Both the position numbers and the translations under genes were made by a program. From assembly GCA_004151065.3 (NCBI GenBank), contig NWUY0300103948.1, positions 1-23,884 on the forward strand: a stretch of 23,884 bases of DNA. The letters run 5' to 3'. The notes below the pieces were generated by a model that saw only the letters and a program-made list of their open reading frames with translations, did not search any database and was not told the DNA's origin. Origin of the DNA: Larix sibirica (Eukaryota > Streptophyta > Pinopsida > Pinales > Pinaceae). This document shows positions 1 to 9,078 of this stretch, one piece after another; position 1 is the first letter of the stretch, and each line of letters opens with the position of its first letter.

Positions 1-58
1 CAAAGGTCGAACCAAGGAAAAAAGTGGAAAATTGCAATTTTAATAAAATTCCTAACAA

Positions 59-85
59 GGGACATTACATTTAACCTCTTTAAGT
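59..85 (-). other. possible LTR start and polypurine tract of a minus-strand retroelement
   Basis: Read on the minus strand, a purine-rich run (AAAGAGGTTAAA) is followed at once by TGTAATGTCCC. That is how a polypurine tract meets the 5' TG of a 3' LTR. It lies about 300 bp downstream of the integrase remnant at 371-862 in the same orientation, which is the expected place for a 3' LTR. The LTR itself would run off the left edge of the window, so it cannot be tested against a partner copy here. This is inference from position and sequence style only. Confidence 0.25.
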
Positions 86-370
86 CATAAACACCCATCC
101 CCAGTCTCCAGATAAATATCTCAGCCATATGATTCTGCATATGCTGAGGGGCCCAGAAGCATTGGAGTAAATTGCAGAATTTTTCTCTTGAAACATCAAT
201 GGTATGAATACATTGTGCAGAGGTATCAGCCAAAAATCAGAGCCTCACTTCCACCCAAAGCCTTTGATCTAGTCCATCTTTCATCCATCTAGCTTCCACA
301 ATCACTGTTTTAATTAATTATGAGAAGTAACGAGTTTTTGTATCACTAACATGAGTTGGTACATTACATT

Positions 371-862
371 GTAGGGCTTCAACTAGATTCCATTCACCAA
401 TCCTCGAATTATTTTACCATCTAGTGTTGGTAACTATACGACGCCACCTTCTGTAATAAAGTTTATAACATATGTCCCCAGCGAATGCATTTGTAAATTA
501 TCATAATGTTTGAATAATTTTTTTTCATAGAGAATAACTAAGTATACTCACTGGAAATGTTTCTTAGTGATGTGGTGATCATGCCAGGCCTTTTCTCTAT
601 TTTTCTGCACCTCTTGATCAAAACCTACGACAAAGTAGTCTTCCTCCAATTGAAGTAGCTGTGTTAGTCTTTCTTCAAGGGAACTAGTGTCAAACATCAC
701 TATAAAGGCCACAATCCTTAGACTGGGTACAATATATTCCATGGGCATCACAAATTATTGTCCATACACCAACTTGAATGGAGTCTGAACTGTTAACCAT
801 TTACATGCCGTTCTATAAGCCCACAATACTATAGGGATTCTTAAATCCCACAAACCCCCTTT
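371..862 (-). pseudogene. Ty3/gypsy integrase C-terminal region, decayed
   Basis: The minus strand reads as one frame from about 862 down to 371, broken only by stops (for example at the positions matching GQ*FVMP, HFQ*VYL and GVV*LP). The order of motifs is that of the end of a plant Ty3/gypsy integrase. First comes IPIVLWAYRTA followed by TPFKLVYGQ (end of the catalytic core). Then comes MPMEYIVPSLRI, a Glu/Gln-rich helix ending in EKAWHDHHI, the DLVILYEKK strand, an LGTYVI segment and finally GLVNGI*LKPY. Integrase joins element cDNA to host DNA; this copy cannot be functional because only the C-terminal third is present and it contains stops. The homology ends abruptly near 862, where unrelated sequence resembling one MITE terminus follows. 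It is a different family from the 12-kb element further right, whose integrase tail has a different sequence. Confidence 0.85.
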
Positions 863-920
863 TCAGTGCTTTTCATTAAATTTAGACAAATTTCAGTCCA
901 AGGCATCATAAAATTATTAT

Positions 921-1098
921 GAATATCAGTTTCTAATACTTAAGATTGCCGGTTTCCAATACTTAATATATCACTTTCCAATAATTGAGATGTCGGTTTC
1001 CAATACGAGGGGTGTCAATTTCCAATACCTTAGATGTCGGTTTCCAATGCCTAAGATGTCGATTAACAGTACCTGATATATCAATTTCCAATATAGAT
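921..1098. repeat. minisatellite, eight copies of a 22-bp unit
   Basis: Eight consecutive units can be laid out by eye, beginning at 921, 944, 967, 989, 1011, 1033, 1055 and 1077. The first two are 23 bp and the rest exactly 22 bp. The consensus core is GATGTCGGTTTCCAATACCT; units differ mainly in the first six bases (GATGTC, TATATC, GGTGTC) and in the tail. The minus-strand open frame across it is a by-product of the repeat: 22 is not a multiple of 3, so three units make one 22-residue period (66 bp). It is therefore not proposed as a gene. Confidence 0.9.
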
Positions 1099-1213
1099 TT
1101 TGTACCATCTAATTGGAGTTTGTAACAAATCCCTGACCCATGATTTAACAAAATTAGCAAGCCTGCAATTATTTCATTAATATAAGTTTATTGTTAAATT
1201 TTTTTCTATCATA

Positions 1214-1490
1214 TATAGATTTTAAGAGAGGGCATGTACTCATCTTTATCATCATTAAAATTCATATACTATGAGAAATGAAATGTGCTCATCCCCTCAT
1301 ATGCTAAGTGCCCATATTATGAGAAAGACATGTACTCCTCATTATTACCATAACCCTTTAATCATTAGAAAGGGCATGTGCTCCTCCTCCTCATTCACTA
1401 ATCTATAGATTTTCACATAGGACATTTGCTCCTCCTTATCACTTAAATGACTACATTAGGACTAAGCACATGTTCTATTTATGCTCATTA
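1214..1490. repeat. degenerate ~47-bp tandem repeat, about six copies
   Basis: A core resembling GGCATGTRCTCCTC recurs at about 1233, 1282, 1329, 1375, 1422 and 1469, a spacing of 46-49 bp. The flanks also match between some units: ATAGATTTT precedes the core at both the first and the fifth copy. The copies are diverged, so the outer limits are approximate. It lies a little over 100 bp from the 22-bp minisatellite but has a different unit. Confidence 0.65.
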
Positions 1491-1753
1491 CCTAGGTTCC
1501 TCATGTTCGCAGCAAGAGCACCCGAAGTTCATCCAGATGAACATCCAAAAAAATGACCAACTCCATCCCTAGTCCTTGACCTTTAATGTTCAGCCACATC
1601 ACTTCATATTTGGATTCCTATTAATGTTTTGGAGTTTTGTTCCATATGAATTTTGCTTCAACGATAAACATGCATGATTTTTCATAAATGTTTGGAATCT
1701 CCTAACATCAAACTAAGATTCATGTTGATACCCTTATGTCTCTTTTGTGAAAC

Positions 1754-2085
1754 ATATAATCTTAACATACATGCATATGTGTGTTAGTGATCACTCTCCC
1801 ATTTGCGTGATTCATCTGCAAATACTCTTGTCTGGCATCCTTTTTTTTCAAAAATGACTAATATTCTATATTAAAATAAGTGGTTGAACCAAAGAACAAA
1901 ATTACAATCTAGAGCATAAAATTATGAAATAAATAGTGCAACATAGTCCATAATATTGTTATGCTTATACATCTTAGCAAAACTGTTAACATTCTAGTGT
2001 AATCTAGCTAAATTGGAAATTGAAAACATAGTTATGTATTTATATAAGTTCAATTCGTATTTTATAGATAATAGAAAGCACTGCA
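1754..2085 (+). repeat. left copy of direct repeat (putative 5' LTR)
   Basis: It shares long stretches with 3127-3443, including CTTAACATACATGCA, ATTACAATCTAG, GTCCATAATATTGTT and GTGTAATCTAGCTAAA. By eye the pair is about three-quarters identical with several small gaps. The last ~30 bp before 2085 match the right copy only weakly, so the right-hand limit is soft. Confidence 0.6.
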
Positions 2086-2583
2086 GATTGTATCATATCT
2101 TACCAAAATATTAGATCTAACAAGCAAAAAAAGAGATAGTTTGTCGTGTTGCAGAATCTTAAGGCTTACATTTGCTACAGTTACCCATTCAATTTTATAA
2201 ACATACATATATAATATAACTCATAGTCCACCATAAACACCCTTTATGGAGACATTGACTACAATTGTGAGACCAAGTAACACACATTTCAAACAACAAT
2301 ATATTGATCTATTAACCCAAGATCATCTAATGAAGCCATTAATTGCTTACAATGAACATAGTGATTATTAACAACTATGATAGGTTCACATAAGTATTTT
2401 GATCAAAATATGTGTGTAGTGTAGAGATGTGATCCCACCTTTGCTGATTCTTACAATTTTTGCCATCCCAAATATGGTTCACTAGATTTTTATTATGTTC
2501 ATTCTTCTTTTCTATCTTTTGTTTCCTTTCTCTTGCTATAAATTTCCTCTATTCTTCTTTATTGTTTCTCATATATGGAAGTC

Positions 2584-2805
2584 AACATCCATTTCATTAA
2601 ATCTAGACTAATTCACATCCATATTTATTTAGAGAAATACCAAAAACATGTTTTCTTAATCCAAAAATCCTTTAAACAAAAAATTGCACATTTGGAATCA
2701 AAATTTGCACTTTAAAAGTACTATTTTTGGGATTTAGAAAGAACAATTTGGGAACTTTTTAGTCTAGATTACATTGAATTAGTCCAAATTTAATGAAAGG
2801 GTGTT
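2584..2805. mobile_element. MITE-like foldback element with ~31-bp terminal inverted repeats
   Basis: The left end (2584-2615) and the reverse complement of the right end (2775-2805) agree at about 28 of 32 positions, including an unbroken TTTCATTAAAT and a shared GACTAATTCA. The pairing continues inward less perfectly: CTTAATCCAAAAAT on the left matches the complement of ATTTTTGGGATTTAG on the right. Most of the 222 bp could therefore fold into one long stem. There is no coding capacity. A flanking AAGT on each side (2579-2582 and 2808-2811) might be a short target duplication but is not convincing. The superfamily cannot be named from this. It sits inside the 1754-3443 candidate element, so it inserted later. 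Confidence 0.72.
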
Positions 2806-3126
2806 TTAAGTGATGCAATTCATATAAGCACAAAACAAATATCATCGAATCATCCCATCTTCTCCAGCAAGCTTGTGTTCACTTTATTCTAGGTCGTACT
2901 TTGAATTATACAACAAAAAAACCACTTGGTTGGTGCGAGAAAATTGCAAGCTCTATGAAGTCATATAAACTACTTATCAATCATTTTAAATTTGTATATA
3001 CATTGTTTTAAATATGCCAATTAGATATTATTACATTTTATAACTAGCATGATGTGTATTCCAAATAAACATATTACATATTAACCATGAATTTTTTATA
3101 GCGTTATTTACCCCCCAAGGGGAAAT

Positions 3127-3443
3127 TGTTAGTCTTAACATACATGCACATGTGTGTCAGTGACCACCCTCCCATTTCTATGATCCATGTGGAAATGCTC
3201 GTCTCACATTTTTTTTACAAAAACAAGTAGTATTTTTTATTAAAAGAGGTGGATGAACCACAAAGAAAAATTACAATCTAGGGCATAAATTTTTTAAAGA
3301 AATAGTGAAACATTGTCCATAATATTGTTCTACTTATACATATTAGTAGAAATGCTAATAGGTTGGTGTAATCTAGCTAAACTGGAAATATCTACACTAA
3401 TATAAGTTCTACAAAATGATCCCAAAAATAGATGGCACTTGTA
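3127..3443 (+). repeat. right copy of direct repeat (putative 3' LTR)
   Basis: This is the partner of 1754-2085. It begins TGTTAGTCTTAACATAC immediately after the purine tract at 3117-3126. Its end is uncertain: a weak match (ATAGATGGCACTTGTA against ATAGAAAGCACTGCA) suggests about 3443, but an earlier end near 3413 (TTCTACA) is also possible. Confidence 0.6.
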
Positions 3444-3508
3444 AGGCATGCTAGTTATGGAATAAGGAGGGATTGTACCAGTACAAATACTAGCATCTCT
3501 TGGAGAAG

Positions 3509-3736
3509 CTAGAGTGGAAGATTCAGTAATTGTCCTGGGCAGCTAGCTTTCATCACCAAGTAGTCAACATGTAGTTCCAATAGATGTACTCTAGTCTCTA
3601 GTTCTTGTTTTTTTATCTTCTGAATCTCCAATTCATTGTAAATGTTCCTCTCCATAGATAAATGGTCATGCTGGTCCTACATAATTTCACTCTCAACATG
3701 ATACAATTGAGCATTGTGGTGCTCCTTAGTATACAT
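3509..3736 (-). pseudogene. coiled-coil coding fragment, unknown protein
   Basis: On the minus strand, 76 codons from an ATG at 3736 to a stop at 3509 read as a charged, heptad-like helix (for example ELEIQKIKKQELETRVHLLE), broken by one stop about 20 codons in. It lies downstream, on the same strand, of the duplicated coding-looking segments at 3812-4612. The two may be parts of one decayed gene or transposon ORF, although stops separate them. I do not recognise the family. The amino-acid pattern is what makes it look coding; no start, splice site or domain confirms it. Confidence 0.32.
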
Positions 3737-3811
3737 TGTGTGCTGGAAAGGCACTAGTGGAGCTCCTTCACCTCAATGGAGACCCTATTCAAACCATGAG
3801 TGGGACATCAA

Positions 3812-4518
3812 TCCTCACTACTACTGTTATCTAACATTATCACCAGCTACTAATGTCTCTACTGCACTAACGAGTTTTTAACTGAATAGCAAATATGGGA
3901 TTTGGGGAGGTGTTGTATACCTTCCTGCCTAATATGCACCTAAATTAGGTTACCATTTAACCTCCACCTTCACCCATGCCTAAATGATTTCACTTGATGC
4001 CTAAATGATTTCAGCTGATGCCTAAACAATTTCGCCATCCCTTGACGCATTGCTTCTTTCATATTATGCTAAGGTGGATGACCTTTTGTTTGAGTCAGAA
4101 TTTCCTTGATATGAGTGTCAACGTTAAATTCCCCATCTACTTGGTGCTCCCATGAGCTCGTCCACATGTCAACATTCCTCGCTACTATTGTTATCTAACA
4201 TTATCACCAAACTGATGTCTCTACTGCACTATAACAAGTTTTTAACTGAATAGCAAATATGGGATTTGGAGAGGTGTTGTATACCTTCCTGCCTAATATG
4301 CACCTAATTTAGGTTACCGTTTATCCTCCACCTTCACCCATGCCTAAATGATTTCACCTTATGCCTAAACAATTTCGCCATCCCTTGACACATTGCTTCT
4401 TTCATACTATGCTGAAGTGGATGACCTTTTGTTTGAGTTAGAATTTCCTTGATATGAGTGTCAACGTTAAATTCCCCATCTACTTGGTGCTCCCATGATC
4501 TCGTCCACGTGTCAACAT
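3812..4518. repeat. tandem duplication, units of 364 and 343 bp
   Basis: Unit 1 spans 3812-4175 and unit 2 spans 4176-4518, both beginning TCCTCRCTACTA; the same TCCTC recurs at 4519, closing the array. The units are nearly identical across long blocks, such as those around the GGTGTTGTATACCTTCCTGC and GTGTCAACGTTAAATTCCCC motifs. The 21-bp length difference comes from one extra copy of a 21-bp subrepeat (GATGCCTAAATGATTTCA type) in unit 1. The high identity makes this one of the younger rearrangements in the window. Confidence 0.95.
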
Positions 4519-4612
4519 TCCTCGAGCTGCTTAGCATGTGCACTTCCATATTTTCCTTACGACCGCCAATGGTTAACCCAAAGTGGTGATTATATCCTTT
4601 TTCATGCTTCAT
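4334..4612 (-). pseudogene. unknown ORF of 92 codons; related decayed copy in the upstream repeat unit
   Basis: The minus-strand frame from 4612 to 4334 is open for 92 codons. Its C-terminal part reads WEHQVDGEFNVDTHIKEI, then QTKGHP, then KEAMCQGMAKLFRHKVKSFRHG. The duplicated unit (minus strand, about 4170 to 3970) encodes the same peptide with a stop after TKGHPP and with one additional 7-residue step, FRHQLKS. The 21-bp subrepeat is therefore an in-frame heptapeptide repeat. The conserved reading frame in both copies suggests ancestral coding sequence. I do not recognise the family; a transposon accessory protein or a broken host gene are both possible. Confidence 0.35.
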
Positions 4613-4904
4613 ATTTCACCATTATGAGATGGATACCATACCACAATGGTGAAATACAAAAAATGACAAAGGATATAACTCCTATGTCCCATCCCATAAT
4701 GCTGAAATATGAAGAAAGGCAATGGATATAATCCATGTGTTCAATCTCGTTATGGTGAAATATAAAGAATGGAAAAGGATATAATCTCTACCTCCCATCC
4801 CACCTCCCATCCCATAATTATGAAATATGAAGAATGAAAAATTATATAATCCTTGTTATGAAATATGAAGAATGAAAAAGTATATAATCCTTGTTTGGGG
4901 TTAA
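4571..4904. repeat. inverted-repeat pair enclosing five direct copies of one arm
   Basis: The left arm (4571-4626, GGTTAACCCAAAG then a TATATCCTTTTTCATGCTTC core) is the inverse of the right arm (4856-4904, ending TTTGGGGTTAA). The core TGAAATATGAAGAATGAAAA with a TATATAATCC tail is repeated directly about five times, near 4649, 4700, 4752, 4817 and 4856. Spacer sequence CCCATCCCA follows several of these copies. The simplest reading is a foldback element whose right arm was amplified in tandem. Confidence 0.75.
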
Positions 4905-4910
4905 GAGTTG

Positions 4911-5844
4911 TCTTGAACGCGGTCTAGGAAGTTGTCTTGAACACGTGGTATCCATACACCACATGATGTCATCCCCCACTTGAATTTCATGCGTAAATTT
5001 AAGGATGGTGAACACCAAATGATAACATCCCATGCTTAGATGATGTGTAAATAGTTAAGGTTGGTCTACATAGCCTAGGTGATGGAGGGATCTCCCGGAT
5101 GCAAACTTCAATTGAATTTATGGATTTTTGTATGGTGATCTATGCGAAGGATGATGGTGTGTGCAAGATTGTTGCGATGAGTATTATGTAAAATCCAAGC
5201 TACAGATGGAGGATTAATATGGATGTTTGGGATAATAATTTGGTCATTTTGAGTAGACAAAACGAGAAAGGAGTTGAGGATTTAAATAAGTGCCTTAGCT
5301 GCTAGCTCTAGGTTTACCTACGAGCTATGGGGCAGAAATACTCACTAAGGAGGTTGGATTTCAAGGGGATTTTTGTCAGGATGTTCCTGAATGATCACTA
5401 GATTTAAAGACTCTCTCTACACACCATAGATAACATGCTCCATCAACATGTCTGCGGTAGGCATGGAGGTGGTAGACGACATCATTGGTTGAAGTGTCAG
5501 TACAATGATACAACTCTATGGCACATTTTCTCTACCATCGACTAGGACAAGGAACTAGTGATGGAAAAAGTTCAAGCAAATCTAGAAAAGAACCAGTCAA
5601 GTTTGATGCCAAGAGGAAATCCCAATTGGATCCTTAAAATTCTACTAGGAATACTACTCGAGGAGAGGGAATGAACCCAACTTCTGATTTTGTTCCCAAC
5701 ATATTCTCTATGTCTTCAATTTGGTGGAATTCAAACCAACCTTGATCTACATGATGGAGTGGTGACCACCCTCACACATATTTTAAGCCAAACATCTCTC
5801 TCCAATGCAAAATAATCCCAGGTTCATGACGTGCATGATTCCAT
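4911..5844. other. intergenic stretch without recognised genes
   Basis: No open frame, RNA gene or clear element is visible. A 13-bp direct repeat (AGTTGTCTTGAAC) lies just at its left edge. Parts between 5040 and 5760 are less AT-rich than the surroundings and could be fragments of an old element, but all frames are broken and no motif can be named. Confidence 0.5.
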
Positions 5845-6622
5845 TTTTCCTATTCAACTTTGAATTTCAAGCTACGTTGTTGTTATACTATGTTGTCATC
5901 GTTTTTTAGCATGTATGATGTTTTGTAATCTTAAATTGTGGTGTTTGTCCCTATTTTCCATTCATTTGGAAGGGTACATACAAGTATGTTCCATGAGGCC
6001 TCCTTAAAACAATTAGCCTTTAGTTTAGAGAGTGTTCTTTGCCTAGACTAGTTTCCACTAAGGAAGACCAGTCGAAATCTTTCTAGTTTTATATTCTAGT
6101 ATGTACTAATGATTTTCTATTAATACAATTTTCTATCTTATATATATATATATATATATATATGTCATCAACATGTCGATACTAGTATGTATTTACAATA
6201 ATATAGTTTCCATTCATCCATAATAAATGTACTTTTGCAATCATTCTTTCTTTCCTAGTCAACTATGAATTTCAATCTACTATGCTATTATGGTATGGTG
6301 TTATGGTTTTTTAGCACGAAATTATGATGTTTTGTAATCTTAAACTGTGTTGGTTGGCCCTGGTTTTCGTTCATCGGGTAGGGTAGAGACAAGTATATTC
6401 CATGAGGCCTGTTGAAAACAAGTAGACTCAGTTTAGAGAGTGTTCTTTGACTGGCCTGGTTTCCACTACGGTAGACCAGTCAAAATGATCCTAGTTTTGT
6501 ACTCTAGTCTATACTAATGTTTTTTTGTTAATATATTTTCTAGCTTAAAAAAACACATAATTATCATCAACATGTCCATACCAGTATGTCCTTGCAATAA
6601 TACATTTTCCATTCATCTACAA
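5845..6622. repeat. tandem duplication of a ~377-bp segment
   Basis: Copy 1 (5845-6222) and copy 2 (6248-6622) run in the same direction at an offset of about 400 bp. Shared blocks include GATGTTTTGTAATCTTAAA, TCCATGAGGCCT, TTTAGAGAGTGTTCTTTG, TAGACCAGTC-like sequence and ATCATCAACATGTC. Identity looks like roughly 80%, so the event is older than the 3812-4518 duplication. Copy 1 carries a TA microsatellite where copy 2 has AGCTTAAAAAAACACATAAT. No coding capacity is seen. Solo LTRs in tandem are conceivable, but no TG...CA ends or primer sites are evident. Confidence 0.88.
6139..6162. repeat. (TA)12 microsatellite
   Basis: Twelve uninterrupted TA dinucleotides lie inside the first copy of the 5845-6622 duplication. 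The second copy lacks them, so the expansion is newer than the duplication. Confidence 0.98.
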
Positions 6623-8359
6623 GTGACTATACATTCATACAAATAAATTTCATTTAAAAAATGATAGATTCTAAAAATTGCAGAAAGAACTCTTCAATAT
6701 TTTTCCTAAGTGTGAAAGTCAAAATGCCTACTTGACAACTCTCAAAACAATTTTGAAGAATTTATTTAACATCACGATCTAAAAAAAATATTTCATTGTA
6801 CCAACACACTTTTTTAATATATGTCACCTCAACTTTGAAATTGTTGAATAATAGGAGGAAGGAGAATATGCAATTTTTTTAAACATTGATACTTCAACTT
6901 CTTGGATGTTGATCCCCACTTAGAAAATGGTCAAGGAAGGTGACAACGTATCCTACTGAAGTAGTGATGAATCCATATATCCCATAGGGACAACCATAAT
7001 CTCTAACAAGTTTTGAATTTTTAACCTAATCCTTGCAAGTGTATATGGCCTTAAGGCTCATGAAATTATTGGGTATGGATTGTCTAGTTGTGAACGATTT
7101 CAATAATCACTAAATTATTATTCCTTATACATAGAATTGGAAACTTAGATTAATGATTGCAACAACCAAGTGAAAACATCAATTGATCTCAAATATCAGG
7201 GTAAAATGTATGGTGGCTATCTTATAATTAATGGCCTTCATCAATTTTTAATGGAGAAATGAAACTGTCACTGGAGATAATATAACTACAACAGGGAACT
7301 CGCCATTAAAAACACTAATCCATCCAGAGGAAACATACTAAAGATAGATGAAATAACCAATAAATCATGCATAGAAATTTCCACAATCGGAAAGTAATAT
7401 CAAATCCATCCAACTTAGACACAATGGACACCATATTTACTCTAGAAACCCAAAAGGGAAAACCAACATTTATTAACTTTGGCCAGTGTTTTATTTCTAA
7501 AAATATGTGTTAATTATAGTTTTCACATTAGAATTTGGGAAAAAAATTCCTCTAACTCTCAACCAAATAACCCATACTATTTTGGTGTGCATGAATATAA
7601 ATGAGAATGGTTGTCCTAGTGGATCAACTAAATGGATACGAATCAATAACTCCTCATCTTCCCCCAATCCCAATGTTGGACCTTTTCTTTGTCTTTCCTT
7701 ATTTTTCACCTTGTCAAGTATGATTCTCATGTTTTATTGTCATTTTTTCTTTAATACATATTTCCTTCTCCTTACTGTTTTTGTCGTTTAATTTTCCCTT
7801 GCTTAGATAGGACTGCAACTTTAAATAAAGGTGTGAACACTAGTTGGAATGCAATGGTTCTCTTCATGCCATCAAACCTCTATGCTACCTAATACTTAGT
7901 CACAAACCCTATATCCATCACTATCCTCGTTGATTTGTCGATCCTCATAGTGACATGAGCTTATTGTAAATATTTTTTATTTGTGGATCCAATTCATATC
8001 AATGTTTGATGTTGAATTTATTGATAGTTATTACCCTAATTGTAGTTTGACGCCACATGATTACTAGATTTGATGTCTAATAGAGATGGATTCTTTATCA
8101 TGTTTCATGATCATTGTAGGTCATTGATATGCATGATATCCCAAGTTGCTTTCCAACAGAGTTATTCCCTCCACTTGTTAACCCTTTCCATCCAATCCTC
8201 TCTTGTGCATAAATTTTTCACTTTACATTCCTTTTCTACATTGATCTCATTGCTTGTAACATGCATAGTGTAGGTTAATGCATGGTTTTAAGCTAGTGGT
8301 TACATTATCTTGTTGTTGCATTTCATTGTTATCATGGATTGAAATGACATTTTAAGAGA
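6623..8359. other. intergenic AT-rich stretch, no gene seen
   Basis: Frames of 60-95 codons exist here on both strands (notably around 7497-7791 and 8070-8273). They overlap each other, have low-complexity hydrophobic content and show no family motif. No repeats comparable to those on the left were found. I see nothing that supports a gene. Confidence 0.55.
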
Positions 8360-8530
8360 ATGATTGTTTTGTCTTTACAAGTAGTTCAAGTCAAGGCTAC
8401 AACCCAAGGTGTTGTTGAAATCCCTAAGTGGACACCAATTTCTAGTATGAATGGAAGCATCATTTATTTAAATAATGTTTCCTACACTGATATTTATCAT
8501 AATGTTTCTGCTAATGCACCTATTTTATGA
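8360..8530 (+). pseudogene. possible coding relic, 56 codons, unassigned
   Basis: The frame from ATG 8360 to TGA 8528-8530 is open and its composition is protein-like, with VVEIPKWTPISS followed by NGSIIYLNNVSYTDIYHN. The N-G...N-N-V-S-Y arrangement faintly recalls a motif in plant multicopper-oxidase-like proteins (laccase/ascorbate-oxidase relatives), but the stretch is too short to be sure. It stops about 155 bp before the large LTR element, so a longer ancestral gene was not simply cut by that insertion. It could equally be chance. Confidence 0.2.
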
Positions 8531-8686
8531 CTATTGGGAAAATGTTTAATTATATACATACATGAACTTATGTTTTGGATTGTTAAATATTTTTTGGTAC
8601 TACATGAAGGCAATGGTTGAATGCATATATGTTTATAGAGAGATGAAAATGTGTAATTTATTGTATTTCCTATCTCCATGTGATAT

Positions 8687-9022
8687 TGTTGGAGATGCCT
8701 AGTTGACGAGTCGACTAGGTCCTCCTGACGAACCACCTAATGGTCATCCCAATCTAGTTGAGTTGGTTAATATGACTATCAAGAAGTTAACCGTCGTAAT
8801 TGTCTACCTAATTGTACATTGTATATATATAGGCTATTGAGCCATGATGATAATAGAGATAATTACCTCCCATTGTACAATAAGGCCTTATAATATAATA
8901 TAATACTTGTTGCTAGTGTGACCACTAATTCTTCATTCTCTTTATGTATGTATGTTCTCGTATATGTTTATATGTTTATAATGCACTACTGGTAACTACA
9001 TGTAACCTTATAGATTACAACA
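8687..9022 (+). repeat. 5' LTR of the 12.1-kb element
   Basis: This is a 336-bp LTR from TGTTGGAGATGCC to GATTACAACA. It aligns throughout with 20455-20804, the strongest blocks being CGACTAGGTCCTCCTGAC, TCTAGTTGAGTTGGTTAA, TAATATAATATAATACTT and TCATTCTCTTTATGTATG. By eye roughly 80% of positions agree. Just inside the 5' end is a hairpin: CCTAGTTGAC (8698-8707), a two-base loop, then GTCGACTAGG (8710-8719). Confidence 0.93.
8821..8832 (+). promoter_or_regulatory. TATA-like element in the 5' LTR
   Basis: GTATATATATAG lies about 135 bp into the LTR, the usual place for the U3 promoter that drives element transcription. The matching part of the 3' LTR reads as CA repeats (CACACACACATACATAG), so the TATA run is not conserved between the two LTRs. 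It may have arisen or decayed after insertion. No transcription start can be read from the sequence. Confidence 0.35.
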
Positions 9023-9078
9023 CTGGTTCCATTTCTAGTAGTACTAAACTGGGATAAAGAATGAACAATTACACATAA

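Larger units (their letters stand above)
1754..3443 (+). mobile_element. candidate short non-autonomous LTR element (TRIM/LARD-like), diverged
   Basis: Two direct repeats of about 320 bp (1754-2085 and 3127-3443) bound a 1.04-kb interior with no recognisable gag or pol. The right copy begins TGTTAG directly after a purine tract AAGGGGAAAT (3117-3126), as a 3' LTR should. Just after the left copy, TTGTATCATATC (2088-2099) matches 9 of 12 bases of TGGTATCAGAGC, the common plant initiator-tRNA-Met primer-binding site. No target-site duplication is visible and the left copy's first bases are degraded. About 220 bp of the interior is a MITE (2584-2805), leaving about 820 bp of original interior. 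Alternatively this is a dispersed repeat that landed twice. Confidence 0.42.

Noticed and set aside
963-1160. Minus-strand open frame of 65 codons
   Set aside because: It is generated by the 22-bp minisatellite; its peptide repeats with a 22-residue period and has no independent coding signal.
7497-7791. Overlapping open frames on both strands (77 and 94 codons)
   Set aside because: They cover the same DNA in opposite directions, have low-complexity hydrophobic composition and show no family motif.
8070-8273. 67-codon plus-strand frame
   Set aside because: Composition is Ser/Leu/Phe-rich as expected from T-rich DNA; no domain, no supporting context.
9023-9041. Primer-binding site after the 5' LTR
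   Set aside because: TGGT at the start fits the general form, but the following bases do not match the usual initiator-Met site or another primer I can name.
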